A stretch of DNA of 64,000 nt from JBCCDY01 sp039030555. GTDB lineage: Bacteria; Bacteroidota; Bacteroidia; Cytophagales; Cyclobacteriaceae. The DNA is taken from assembly GCA_039030555.1 (NCBI GenBank), contig JBCCDY010000006.1, forward strand, positions 124,001 to 188,000, written 5' to 3'. The stretch's first letter is position 1. Each line of letters begins with the position of its first letter. The position numbers and the translations under genes were made by a program. This document shows, piece by piece, positions 8,283 through 16,823 of the stretch. The notes under the pieces were generated by a model. That model made no database searches. It was not told where the DNA came from and saw only the letters and a list, made by a program, of their open reading frames with translations.

Positions 8283-9426
8283 AAGATTTGTTTGTGTCGC
8301 ACTGCTATTCTTTTTAAGTCTATGTGGCTTTTCCCAAACGGTAGAAAAGTCTTTTTTATTCGATAAAGCTCCTTTGCCGGAAGTAGTTCAAACGGTAGTT
8401 GAATCTTTTGGCCTTTACCTATCTTACGATCCTTACATCTTCAAAAACAGTTCTCCCGTTTCTCTACAGCTTAAATTCTCCTCTGTTCAAGAAGCTCTGG
8501 AGTATATTGTGAGTGATGATTTCAGCTTCCAGATCTTGAATGAGTACGTCATTATAAAGAAGAAAAAAAAGGACATGCCAGAGCCTGACCTTCCTTCAAG
8601 CAACCTTGAAAAACGTATTTTTTATGATACAATCATCGTAAGAAAAACCGAGACTTTCTATGATACCGTTGAGGTCGAATCAGTGAAAAATATTGAAGTG
8701 TATGATACCACGCACATACAAAAAGAAATTATGGTCTACGATACCATAGACTATGTCATAGAAAAAGAGGAAAGCAGGAAAAAACTACTTTTCTACTTAG
8801 GTCCGTCCATTTGGAGAAGGGATGGAGACAATATGAATGGTGCTCTTCTGGGTTTTTCTTATCGCCATCATTGGAAGCACTTTTACCTTGAAGCAAGCCT
8901 TTCGTATCAATACTATCTTCAAAATATAAGTTTCAGTCAGACTGATAATCTGGTAGATTTGAAAATAGATACGATATCAACTTTTTTCATTATTGAAAAT
9001 GAAGAAAGAGTTCCGGTCTTTGTGATAGATTCCACTTTTAACGAAAGAGAAGTTGTCCGTGAAGTAGATCGTACTAATTCATACCATCTACTTACACTCG
9101 CAGTTTTAGTGGGAAAAGCTTTTACAGTAAGTGAACGTGTGGATGTTGGAGTCAACTTTGGCGTATCGATGGATTGGGTATTTCAGGCGAGCGAGATCCT
9201 GGAGCCTGATGAAACCTCAGATGAAACGCCGATAGAATTATCAGATTATAGGGTACCACTACATAACGTAAGATTAGAAGTGCCTTTCACGTATAAAAGC
9301 AAATCGCAACAAGCTGAATACTACCTAGCCCCTTTTAGTGATTTAGGGCTAAATTCTGACTTTCAAAACTCAACTATTTCTTCTGAAAGATATCGATTTG
9401 GAGTTAAATTAGGTGTAGTCTTTTAA
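8269..9426 (+). CDS. STN-domain protein with predicted outer membrane beta-barrel
   Basis: Exported protein of 385 residues with a signal peptide ending near residue 22. An STN/secretin-like domain (about 26-100) has the usual FLFDKAPLPEVVQTV start. A linker (about 118-170) holds four YDT motifs spaced 12-17 residues apart. From about 175 the sequence alternates aromatic and polar residues (LLFYLGPSIWRR, HFYLEASLSYQYYL) and ends in RYRFGVKLGVVF, as expected of a small outer membrane barrel with a C-terminal aromatic/hydrophobic strand. It overlaps fecR by 14 bp. I infer that it replaces the TonB receptor as outer membrane signal partner of FecR. Confidence 0.75.
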   Translation: MDANKRFVCVALLFFLSLCGFSQTVEKSFLFDKAPLPEVVQTVVESFGLYLSYDPYIFKNSSPVSLQLKFSSVQEALEYIVSDDFSFQILNEYVIIKKKKKDMPEPDLPSSNLEKRIFYDTIIVRKTETFYDTVEVESVKNIEVYDTTHIQKEIMVYDTIDYVIEKEESRKKLLFYLGPSIWRRDGDNMNGALLGFSYRHHWKHFYLEASLSYQYYLQNISFSQTDNLVDLKIDTISTFFIIENEERVPVFVIDSTFNEREVVREVDRTNSYHLLTLAVLVGKAFTVSERVDVGVNFGVSMDWVFQASEILEPDETSDETPIELSDYRVPLHNVRLEVPFTYKSKSQQAEYYLAPFSDLGLNSDFQNSTISSERYRFGVKLGVVF

Positions 9427-9431
9427 GTGGA

Positions 9432-9459
9432 CTAGGGGATTTTTGGGGTCTTCGGGTTA
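9432..9459 (+). promoter_or_regulatory. Putative ECF sigma target promoter before the PKD gene
   Basis: Repeats the box seen at 7252-7279: CTAGGGGATTTTT is identical over 13 bp, followed by GGTC and CGGGTTA in the same register. It lies 25 bp before the start codon of the PKD surface protein gene, which is consistent with direct control by the sigma factor of this locus. Confidence 0.55.
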
Positions 9460-9484
9460 ATCGGGTGATCAAAAGCTAAACACT

Positions 9485-12214
9485 ATGATATTACAAAAAT
9501 TTACCTTTAAAATCGTCCGACAATTGTTGATAATAGCCTTGATTATTATCAACACAATAGCAATAGCAGAAGAACTTGATTCAACATCGCTTTGCAATGC
9601 CGCCTTTACCTTTGAATTGGACACTACAGGGGCTTTACCAGTCTATACTCTAATCGCTACGGCGGAAGGAGATTCTTCAAAAAGCTTTCTTTGGAACATT
9701 GGTGGTGAACTGGAAAGAACGGGCAGTCGAATTGAGCACATCTTTTTTGATGCTGGCTTATGGCACACTACTCTTACTGTTTCCGATTCCTCTGATATTT
9801 GCAGTACCGTACAAAACATAGCAGCTATTCCTCCTTCAAGTGATGCATGTTTCTTCAATGTGTGGAGTTTGGATAGTGGAACTTTTCAATATGCGTTCGA
9901 AACCTGGTTGCCTTTTTATGCTGATATGTCCTTCTCCTTGAATTATGGTGATGGATCATCGTTAGAGCACATACCTGAATTTGGCGTTCCTATCACCCAC
10001 ACTTATGATTCTCCAGGCGTCTACGAAGTCTGCCAGACCATGAATGAAGATGGTTGTTCTTATTGTAAAGAAATTGTGGTTGGTTCATTCAATGTACCAA
10101 ACTGCGACACTGGCTTCACCTACCTTGCTGATTCTAGCAATCAGTATCGATACTCTTTTATTTCTGAAGAAACGAGTGACTTGTATGAGTATCTATGGGA
10201 AATAAACGAAGAAATTGTTTCCAATGATCCCTCTTTTGAATACATATTTTCCGATTCCGGCACTTACCAAATAGCACTTTTTCTTATAAACGCGGGCAGT
10301 GGAGATACATGTAGTATTACAGAAGTTATTGCAGTACCATATAATTTAGAATCGTGTGATGCGAGCTTCACCTATAATATCGATTCTATCTCTACTAACA
10401 ATTGGATTTTCAATCTTACAGCCAATAGCACGGATACTACTAATACATTTGTCTGGGGCCTTCCGCAGGGAATAGCGTTCGGACGCGAGTTGAGTTATGT
10501 ACATACGGAAGCCGGAAATTTCGACGTAAATCTTGTGATTTTCAATGAAGAAGATACTTGTAGTTCTAGTCAAAATATCCTTGCACCTGAGCCTAATGGA
10601 TGTATTTTAAATATTTCGGAATTTGATGAAAATACCATTGACATTATTTCCGGTACACAAAGTATAATAGGACAGCTCTATTATACGATGGATTTCGGAG
10701 ATGGAATGGTTGTTTCCGGAGAACAAGCAGGAGGTGGTACTATCGGGCCATTTTCATATAACTACAGGGAAGATGGCGTTTTTAATGTTTGCCTTTCAGC
10801 TACGGATAGTTTGAGTTTTTCATGTGAAGTATGCCAGGAAGTTGAAATAATATTACCCTCATGTTCTGCTTCTTTCAATTATCAGGAAATCGATTCTGCT
10901 AACAACAATTACCTTTTTACACCTTTAGAAATTAGCGAACTGTATTCTTATCGATGGAATGTGAATGGTGAGTTCCTTACAGATCAATTGCCATCAAGTG
11001 ATCCTTCTTTTAACTATACATTTCCTTCTTCCGGAATATGGAATGTTTCACTTTATAGAATGAATATAAGTAGCGGAGATGTATGCTTTACTTCAGAAAT
11101 CATAAACATACCGGGAGACACCATTGAATGCCCCACTTCTTTCGTTTATCAACCGATAGATTCTACGAACACGTTCAGATATCTTTTTACTCCTCTAATT
11201 ATTGATAGCCAAAGGACTTTCCTTTGGGAAATTGAAGGCGGTTTTCAATCCACCAATACCTTATTGGAATATACGTTCCCGGATGCCGGCCTATGGAATG
11301 TAACATTAAACCAAATCAGTAATAACGGAGATACTTGTTCGGCAACTCGAACGATAGAAGTCCCGCCTGGCAACCTACATATTTACGGGTCGGTATTTGC
11401 CGATCTGATCCCTGCGGATGGAGGTGTAGTTTCTTTATATCAAAAACAAACTTCTGATTGGATACACATTAATGACGTAAGTACTGATAACGGAGCTTTT
11501 AATTTTTCCAATCTGGCTCCAGGAAGATATCTTCTCCACGCCAGAGGTGACGCTTTTGTACATCAGGCTTTTATTCCAACCTATTTTGTGAACGGAGTTG
11601 GTTGGCAAGATGCTTATACACTCGATCTTTTTGGCTCTGCCGAAGAGGTTAAAATCACACTAATTCGATCGCAATCACTGAGTTCCGGGCAAGGAAGAAT
11701 ACAAGGAAGGGTTATAACAAATGAACCTGCTGAACCTTTCGTAATACTATTGAAGGATAGAGCTTCAAGGAATACTGTGAAATGGACTATTTCCGGAACC
11801 AGTCACAGTTTCGATTTTAATCAGCTTCCTTTTGGTGAATATCTTTTGACCGTAGAAAAACCTTCTCAATCATTCTCCCGGTCTATTGATCTTACTGAAA
11901 ACCAGGCAAACATTAGTGGTATTGAATTAAACCCTAACGTAATACTGAGTTCAGAAGAAGAATTTTCAGAAAAATTAGCGGTATACCCAACATTTATCGA
12001 GGATCACGTATTTCTAAATAATCAAACCTTCACGCGCCTGGATCTAACCCTAGAGTTACGTTCAATGACTGGAGATTTAGTAATGAGCGAAGTGCTAGAA
12101 CTTAATGCTGGTGAAACAACCGAGCTCGCATTGCCTAATATAGACGATGGCATCTATTTTATGAGAACAACGAATAAAGAAGGCCATTCAACTGTCACAA
12201 AACTGATCAAATAG
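9485..12214 (+). CDS. PKD-repeat surface protein with T9SS sorting domain
   Basis: Large exported protein of 909 residues. After a signal peptide (about 1-29) come at least six repeats of roughly 80-90 residues of PKD/Ig type, recognised by recurrent FDAGLWHTTLTV, FSDSGTYQIALFL, FPSSGIWNVSLY and FPDAGLWNVTLN strands and GDTCS turns. Two repeats are a distinct Cys-rich subtype (CSYCKEIVV, SCEVCQEVEI). Next comes a carboxypeptidase-regulatory-like domain (about 635-720, IYGSVFADLIPADGGVV), and a T9SS type A sorting domain at the end (LAVYPTFIEDHVFLN to VTKLIK). It is probably a surface adhesin or matrix protein under control of the upstream sigma factor. Confidence 0.87.
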   Translation: MILQKFTFKIVRQLLIIALIIINTIAIAEELDSTSLCNAAFTFELDTTGALPVYTLIATAEGDSSKSFLWNIGGELERTGSRIEHIFFDAGLWHTTLTVSDSSDICSTVQNIAAIPPSSDACFFNVWSLDSGTFQYAFETWLPFYADMSFSLNYGDGSSLEHIPEFGVPITHTYDSPGVYEVCQTMNEDGCSYCKEIVVGSFNVPNCDTGFTYLADSSNQYRYSFISEETSDLYEYLWEINEEIVSNDPSFEYIFSDSGTYQIALFLINAGSGDTCSITEVIAVPYNLESCDASFTYNIDSISTNNWIFNLTANSTDTTNTFVWGLPQGIAFGRELSYVHTEAGNFDVNLVIFNEEDTCSSSQNILAPEPNGCILNISEFDENTIDIISGTQSIIGQLYYTMDFGDGMVVSGEQAGGGTIGPFSYNYREDGVFNVCLSATDSLSFSCEVCQEVEIILPSCSASFNYQEIDSANNNYLFTPLEISELYSYRWNVNGEFLTDQLPSSDPSFNYTFPSSGIWNVSLYRMNISSGDVCFTSEIINIPGDTIECPTSFVYQPIDSTNTFRYLFTPLIIDSQRTFLWEIEGGFQSTNTLLEYTFPDAGLWNVTLNQISNNGDTCSATRTIEVPPGNLHIYGSVFADLIPADGGVVSLYQKQTSDWIHINDVSTDNGAFNFSNLAPGRYLLHARGDAFVHQAFIPTYFVNGVGWQDAYTLDLFGSAEEVKITLIRSQSLSSGQGRIQGRVITNEPAEPFVILLKDRASRNTVKWTISGTSHSFDFNQLPFGEYLLTVEKPSQSFSRSIDLTENQANISGIELNPNVILSSEEEFSEKLAVYPTFIEDHVFLNNQTFTRLDLTLELRSMTGDLVMSEVLELNAGETTELALPNIDDGIYFMRTTNKEGHSTVTKLIK

Positions 12215-12232
12215 GTTTTTGACGTATTTCAC

Positions 12233-12263
12233 AAAGCCGATAATCTCTTATCGGCTTTTTTTA
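12233..12263 (+). terminator. Intrinsic terminator after the PKD gene
   Basis: Perfect arms AAAGCCGATAA and TTATCGGCTTT with loop TCTC, followed by a T run. It ends the sigma/anti-sigma/surface protein operon. Confidence 0.9.
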
Positions 12264-12301
12264 TTATACCGCTTATTCTTTACCAGTAATTAATGAACCT
12301 G

Positions 12302-12326
12302 ATTGATATAGGTATTCCATATCAAT
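12302..12326. promoter_or_regulatory. Inverted repeat before the molybdenum hydroxylase genes
   Basis: Arms ATTGATAT and ATATCAAT are separated by 9 bp, about 90 bp before the start of the small subunit gene. It has no T run, so an operator is more likely than a terminator. No regulator gene is adjacent. Confidence 0.35.
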
Positions 12327-12414
12327 AAGATCATGCTCAAATGATTAATTTCATCTAAGGCTAATTTCAACGGCTGATTTTTAGTAGATTGTATAATCAC
12401 TGAAAATCAATCTT

Positions 12415-12885
12415 ATGGCCGAAATCACCCTAACTATCAACGGCAAAACCATTACCAGTCCCAACGTAGCAGAAGATATGCCCATTCTCTGGTACCTGAG
12501 AGATATTGAAGGTATGACCGGAACCAAGTTTGGATGCGGAATGGCCCAATGCGGGGCCTGCACTGTTCATTTGGATGGAAACGCTATTCGTTCGTGCGTC
12601 ACACCGATAAGTGCCGCGAAAGGTAAAAGCATCACCACAATAGAAGGACTTTCAGAAGATGGAAGTCATCCTTTGCAGGAAGCGTGGATCGAAGCAAAAG
12701 TACCACAGTGCGGTTATTGCCAAGCTGGTCAGATCATGAATGCAGCTTCCCTCCTCTCAAGAAATGCAAACCCTTCCGATAAAGAAATCACCTCTGCAAT
12801 GACAGGGAACATCTGCCGGTGTGGAACATACAATAGAATCAAGAAAGCCATTAAGATCGCTGCTGAAAAAGGAGGTTCCCAATGA
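12415..12885 (+). CDS. (2Fe-2S)-binding small subunit of a xanthine oxidase-family hydroxylase
   Basis: Electron-transfer subunit of 156 residues. The N-terminal plant-type ferredoxin domain has the cluster ligands in FGCGMAQCGACTVHLDG plus a later Cys in IRSCVTP. The C-terminal domain has the second cluster motif CGYCQAGQIM and CRCGTYNRI. This is the isoquinoline 1-oxidoreductase alpha-type (IorA-like) arrangement without an FAD domain. The stop overlaps the large subunit start by 4 bp (ATGA), so the subunits are coupled. Electrons probably pass to a cytochrome or other acceptor, since no FAD subunit gene is present. Confidence 0.93.
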   Translation: MAEITLTINGKTITSPNVAEDMPILWYLRDIEGMTGTKFGCGMAQCGACTVHLDGNAIRSCVTPISAAKGKSITTIEGLSEDGSHPLQEAWIEAKVPQCGYCQAGQIMNAASLLSRNANPSDKEITSAMTGNICRCGTYNRIKKAIKIAAEKGGSQ

Positions 12886-15143
12886 AAACAAAAACTGAAA
12901 ACCAGACCGTAAGAAAAATGGACCGACGCTACTTTATTAAAAGTAGCTCAATTGGAATGTCAGGAATAGTATTGGGCATGCACATCGCCTGCTCCAGTCG
13001 ACCAGATGAAATTGCTCTCCCTCCTGCTTCTTTCGAACCGAACGTTTATTTAACACTGAATGAAAAAGGTGATGTGTTCATAGTAGCCCATCGTTCCGAA
13101 ATGGGTCAGGGTGTACGAACCAGTTTGCCTTCCATCGTAGCTGATGAGCTGGGAGCAGACTGGGAGCGTGTACAAATTATTCAGGCTGAAGGAAATGAAG
13201 AGAAATATGGTAATCAAAACACCGACGGCTCTTTTTCTGTGAGGATGTTCTATATGCCTATGCGTAAAGCCGGAGCTTCCGCCAGACTGATGTTGGAACA
13301 AGCAGCTGCTAATGAATGGAAGGTCGATGTTTCTGAGTGCAAAGCAATCAACCATGAAGTAGTTCATGAGCCCAGCGGTAAAAAATTGAGTTTTGGTCAA
13401 TTGGCTGGAAAGGCTTCCGAACTTCCTGTTCCAGATGAAAAAGATCTCAGGCTTAAAAAACGCGCTGAATTCACCAGAATAGGAAAGCCTACCACGCTGG
13501 TAGATTTAAAAGATATTGTTCAGGGAAAAGCAACTTACGGACTTGATGCTACCATTCCTGAAGCAAAAGTCACTCTAGTAAAACGTTGCCCTGTTGCCGG
13601 GGGAAAGGTCAGGTCTTTCGATAATAGTAAGGCACTGGAGGTTCCCGGAGTAATCAAAACCGTACAACTCGATTCACCGGGATTTCCGACACAGTTTCAT
13701 AATCCTCTTGGCGGAATAGCCGTGATTGCCGAAAATACATGGGCGGCAAAAAAAGGAAGAGATGCTTTGGAAGTTGAATGGGACTTTGGTCCGAATGCAA
13801 AATACAATACTGCTGATTTTGCTAATACAATGGTTAAAGCTGCGAACACTAACGGGACCGTTCGCCATGAAACAGGTGATATAAAAGGAGCTCTAGCCAG
13901 TGCTGATAAAGTATTGGAATCGACCTATTCCATACCACATTTATCTCACACTCCAATGGAGCCACCAAATGCCGTGGCTAAGTTTGAAAATGGAAAATGC
14001 GAGATTTGGGCTCCTACTCAAAATCCCCAATGGGCCATTGGTTCTGTCGCTGGAAAGTTGGGTATCGAAGAAAAAGATGTGACCATTAATGTCACTTTAC
14101 TTGGCGGTGGTTTCGGGAGAAAATCGAAACCAGACTTTGTGGTTGAGGCTGCTTTGATCGCTCAGAAAGCGGATATGCCCATCAAACTGATCTGGATGCG
14201 AGAAGATGATGTACAGCATGATTTTTACGCTTCGAGCAGTGTACAGCATATTAAGGCGGCTTTTGACGAAGATAAAAATGTGATTGGATGGAATCACCGT
14301 TCTGTATTTCCTACTATTTCAGGAACGGCAAATCCTACTGCCCAAGAACCTTCCAATGGCGAAATCAGTCAGGGATTGATCGATGTGCCGTATAAAATCC
14401 CTAATGTTTGTATTGAAACGGGAAAAGCCGACGTACAAACTCGGATTGGTTGGATGCGATCCGTGGCAAACGTTCAACACGCTTTCGCTATCGGTTCCAT
14501 GCTGGACGAAATAGCCGAATATAGAGGAAAAGATGCTGTGAAAAATGCTCTTGAAATGCTCGGGAAAGATCGTATGCTCGATCTTTCAGGAATCAAAGAG
14601 ATCTATGGAAACTACAATGAACCGCTGGAAGACTATCCGTGGAATACGGGTCGTTTGAAAAGTGTCATCGAAGAAGTTGCTTCAAAATCAAATTGGGGTA
14701 AATCACTCGGTGCAGGAAAAGGACAGGGATTCACTGCCTATCGAAGTTTCCTAACCTATGTGGCCTGCGTGGTTGAGGTTGATATGTCAGAAGATGGGAA
14801 ACTAAAGATTCCTGAAGTACATTTTGCAGTTGATTGCGGACAGGTAGTAAACCCTGATACGGTCAAAAATCAGTTTGAAGGAGGTGCCATTTTCGCTCTT
14901 AGTGGAGCATTGAAAAGTGCCATTACTTTTAAAGACGGGCAGGTTGAACAAAGTAATTTCCATAATTACCATGTGGCTCGTATGGCTGATGCTCCACAGG
15001 ATATTTATGTTCATTTGATGGATAGTGAAGAAAAGCCAACAGGTGTCGGAGAACCCCCTGTTCCTCCAGTCGCTCCTGCATTGGCCAATGCCATTTATGC
15101 CGCTTCAGGAAAACGTTTGAGGGATTTGCCTTTGAAGGTATAG
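12882..15143 (+). CDS. Molybdopterin-binding large subunit of a xanthine oxidase-family hydroxylase
   Basis: Catalytic subunit of 753 residues that would hydroxylate an aromatic heterocycle or aldehyde. The N-terminus has a twin-arginine signal (MDRRYFIKSSSIGMSG) followed by a hydrophobic stretch and Cys, so the enzyme is exported folded to the periplasm. Later motifs typical of the IorB group include AHRSEMGQGVRTSLPSIVA, LGGGFGRKSKPDFVVEA and the C-terminal GVGEPPVPPVAPALANAIYA containing the conserved catalytic Glu. It forms a two-gene unit with the (2Fe-2S) subunit. The substrate cannot be assigned; maturation genes for the cofactor are not in the window. Confidence 0.92.
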   Translation: MKTKTENQTVRKMDRRYFIKSSSIGMSGIVLGMHIACSSRPDEIALPPASFEPNVYLTLNEKGDVFIVAHRSEMGQGVRTSLPSIVADELGADWERVQIIQAEGNEEKYGNQNTDGSFSVRMFYMPMRKAGASARLMLEQAAANEWKVDVSECKAINHEVVHEPSGKKLSFGQLAGKASELPVPDEKDLRLKKRAEFTRIGKPTTLVDLKDIVQGKATYGLDATIPEAKVTLVKRCPVAGGKVRSFDNSKALEVPGVIKTVQLDSPGFPTQFHNPLGGIAVIAENTWAAKKGRDALEVEWDFGPNAKYNTADFANTMVKAANTNGTVRHETGDIKGALASADKVLESTYSIPHLSHTPMEPPNAVAKFENGKCEIWAPTQNPQWAIGSVAGKLGIEEKDVTINVTLLGGGFGRKSKPDFVVEAALIAQKADMPIKLIWMREDDVQHDFYASSSVQHIKAAFDEDKNVIGWNHRSVFPTISGTANPTAQEPSNGEISQGLIDVPYKIPNVCIETGKADVQTRIGWMRSVANVQHAFAIGSMLDEIAEYRGKDAVKNALEMLGKDRMLDLSGIKEIYGNYNEPLEDYPWNTGRLKSVIEEVASKSNWGKSLGAGKGQGFTAYRSFLTYVACVVEVDMSEDGKLKIPEVHFAVDCGQVVNPDTVKNQFEGGAIFALSGALKSAITFKDGQVEQSNFHNYHVARMADAPQDIYVHLMDSEEKPTGVGEPPVPPVAPALANAIYAASGKRLRDLPLKV

Positions 15144-15153
15144 AGAACAAAAA

Positions 15154-15435
15154 TTAAAGTTTCTCTTGGTGTTTAGTAAAACCAAATACAATTATTTGGC
15201 TTTTTGATTGGTCAATTTTGTAAACGATAGTATAACCTTTAAAAGTCATATCTCTTATGAAATCATTTTCAAAGTAGATCGACTTTTTATATTTATTTGG
15301 ATTATCAGACAAAGACTTTATTCGAGAAAGAAGATCATTTTTAAATTTTCTAGCAACGGTAGGTCTATCTTTAGCTATTAATGCTACATGACGGTTTAGC
15401 TTCTTTACAAAAGAATCCTGAAGTCTAACTTTCAT
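15154..15435 (-). CDS. RelE/ParE-family toxin
   Basis: Small basic protein of 93 residues with the RelE/ParE pattern: LQDSFVKKLNRHVALIAKDRP, SLSDNPNKYKKS, IRDMTFKGYTIVYKID and a final strand QIIVFGFTKHQ. Members act either as ribosome-dependent mRNA interferases or as gyrase inhibitors; the sequence does not decide which. It overlaps the upstream antitoxin gene by 11 bp, as in most such modules. The pair sits convergent to the hydroxylase operon and may be an accessory insertion. Confidence 0.8.
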   Translation of the reverse strand: MKVRLQDSFVKKLNRHVALIAKDRPTVARKFKNDLLSRIKSLSDNPNKYKKSIYFENDFIRDMTFKGYTIVYKIDQSKSQIIVFGFTKHQEKL

Positions 15436-15658
15436 ATTCTTTGATCGTCTTTTCTAAAATCCGATCAACTTCATCAATTGAAAAGTTTTTGGCTGAGCCT
15501 GATTCTATTCTTTCTAATTCTGATTCCAAGTACTTCTTAGTCTTATCAAATGATTCTTCAGATTCTATAATTTCAAGATCTTCAGATTTAAATTGACCCA
15601 AGAGCCAAAGAACTTTGTCAAGAATCTTGTCACTTACTTTTAACTTTAATGTAGCCAT
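15425..15658 (-). CDS. Antitoxin of the RelE/ParE pair
   Basis: Protein of 77 residues, acidic in its second half. A beta-strand start (MATLKLKVSDKILDKVLWLL) is followed by helices rich in Glu and Lys, ending in a C-terminal helix suited to wrap the toxin. It is first in the two-gene unit and overlaps the toxin by 11 bp. I do not see a standard ribbon-helix-helix or AbrB domain, so the assignment rests mainly on size and position. Confidence 0.68.
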   Translation of the reverse strand: MATLKLKVSDKILDKVLWLLGQFKSEDLEIIESEESFDKTKKYLESELERIESGSAKNFSIDEVDRILEKTIKEYES

Positions 15659-15751
15659 TAGTTAAAATTAAAGAATTGAATCCGAAATTCAGCACCCATG
15701 CCCCTCTTCACTCAGACTTTTAGCTCCTTGGCTTAGATAGAAAACCAACTT

Positions 15752-16201
15752 CTACTTCATAAAGTAAGAGAACTGAGCCACATCTTCTTTTACATCGAAA
15801 GGAGTTGAATGGTAGAAGCTTATCGCATGATCATCCACTTGGTCGGCCTGAACGTAAACCTCCTCAAAGCCATTTTCATTACAATATCCGTTGATTCCAG
15901 CTATCAGTTTTTTACCGATTCCCTGTCTTTGGTAATTGCTTAAAACTGCCAGATCATAAATGTATGCCCGTGGCTTTTCCGAATAATACTGATCGAGCAC
16001 ATAGGCCATCAGCCCGCCAACCACCTCATTTTCAACTTTCGCTACAAATACCATAAAGGAAGACTTTGACAAAAGTCTTTTGAGATGATCCTGAGATGGC
16101 ATCTCAAAATCTTCCATTTCAAAGACGTCTTCAAATACGCAGATCAGTTCAAGGAATTCCTTGATGTCGTTCGCCCCAAGCTTCTTTACATCAACCATCA
16201 T
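15752..16201 (-). CDS. GNAT acetyltransferase, AAC(3)-I-like
   Basis: Cytoplasmic N-acetyltransferase of 149 residues. The acetyl-CoA loop is YQRQGIGKKLI, preceded by IYDLAVLSN, and the C-terminal part has VYVQADQVDDHAISFY. Together with the N-terminal FEDVFEMEDFEMPS and VVGGLMAYVL these motifs follow the pattern of AAC(3)-I aminoglycoside 3-N-acetyltransferases. Environmental relatives often lack a shown drug activity, so resistance is only a possibility. It is a single gene; a long palindrome lies just upstream. Confidence 0.75.
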   Translation of the reverse strand: MMVDVKKLGANDIKEFLELICVFEDVFEMEDFEMPSQDHLKRLLSKSSFMVFVAKVENEVVGGLMAYVLDQYYSEKPRAYIYDLAVLSNYQRQGIGKKLIAGINGYCNENGFEEVYVQADQVDDHAISFYHSTPFDVKEDVAQFSYFMK

Positions 16202-16220
16202 GATAAAATCTTTAAAGATT

Positions 16221-16253
16221 AGACATACGAAGTTTTAAAAACTTCGTATGTCT
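16221..16253. repeat. Long palindrome, GTTTT-n-AAAAC type
   Basis: Perfect 16-bp arms (AGACATACGAAGTTTT and its complement) around a single A. It fills the gap between two minus-strand genes. No T run follows on the minus strand, so it is not a classical terminator. The same centre recurs at 35598-35630 and 39844-39874. Confidence 0.75.
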
Positions 16254-16256
16254 CCT

Positions 16257-16742
16257 TCATTTTATCTTGGTATCATGAAAACCAGCTCTCATCCAGTTGC
16301 CATTTTCATTTACCCAGATATTAGTCACACGATATGAATTCTCTATGGTTGCTCCTTCTTTCAGAACTGAAGTGACAACCTTTGCAGTTAGAATCGCAGT
16401 ATTTTCATAAAACTCAATTTCAACCTCATCCATTTTATAGTCAACAACTACCAAAACTCCTGACTGGATTTCCTTTCGTCTTTTCTGCAGATAATTGAAC
16501 CAGCTTTCTTTATCGATGGATTTTGAATTCCCATTGGTGTGTGCATAGTTGTCGGTGACCATAGATTTAAGAGTTTCCAAATCTCCTTCAGCAAAGGCTT
16601 TATTAAATTTCCCCACTGCTTCCAAGAGTTCGTTCTCAGCTCTTGCTGTATGACTCTGGGCAGTTATAATATTGGCTTTAGAAAAATTGAATATGAAAAT
16701 CAGAATTACTATCCTAGAAAGTGTTTTAACAAAATACCTCAT
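16257..16742 (-). CDS. Secreted NTF2-like (DUF4440) protein
   Basis: Exported protein of 161 residues. A hydrophobic N-terminus (IVILIFIFNFSKANIITAQ) acts as signal peptide, then a single NTF2/SnoaL-like fold: FNKAFAEGDLETLKSMVTDNY, HTNGNSKSIDKESWFNYL and the terminal strand ENGNWMRAGFHDTKI. Proteins of this fold bind small ligands or catalyse simple reactions; no catalytic residues can be assigned. It stands alone. Confidence 0.78.
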   Translation of the reverse strand: MRYFVKTLSRIVILIFIFNFSKANIITAQSHTARAENELLEAVGKFNKAFAEGDLETLKSMVTDNYAHTNGNSKSIDKESWFNYLQKRRKEIQSGVLVVVDYKMDEVEIEFYENTAILTAKVVTSVLKEGATIENSYRVTNIWVNENGNWMRAGFHDTKIK

Positions 16743-16823
16743 ATGTTTTTTCCGTTTAACTTCTCAGAGTCTAGTTATCAATTAAGATAGGAAATCTGAA
16801 TAGTATTTCTTCAATTCAAAATT

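Noticed and set aside
9485..11400. Repeats in the PKD gene as a CRISPR-like array
   Set aside because: The repetition is at protein level with a period of about 80-90 residues; the DNA is not repeated exactly and has no spacer pattern.
13050..13400. 116-codon open frame on the minus strand inside the molybdenum hydroxylase gene
   Set aside because: Lies fully opposite a clear enzyme gene, has no family-like motifs and no promoter; chance open frame.
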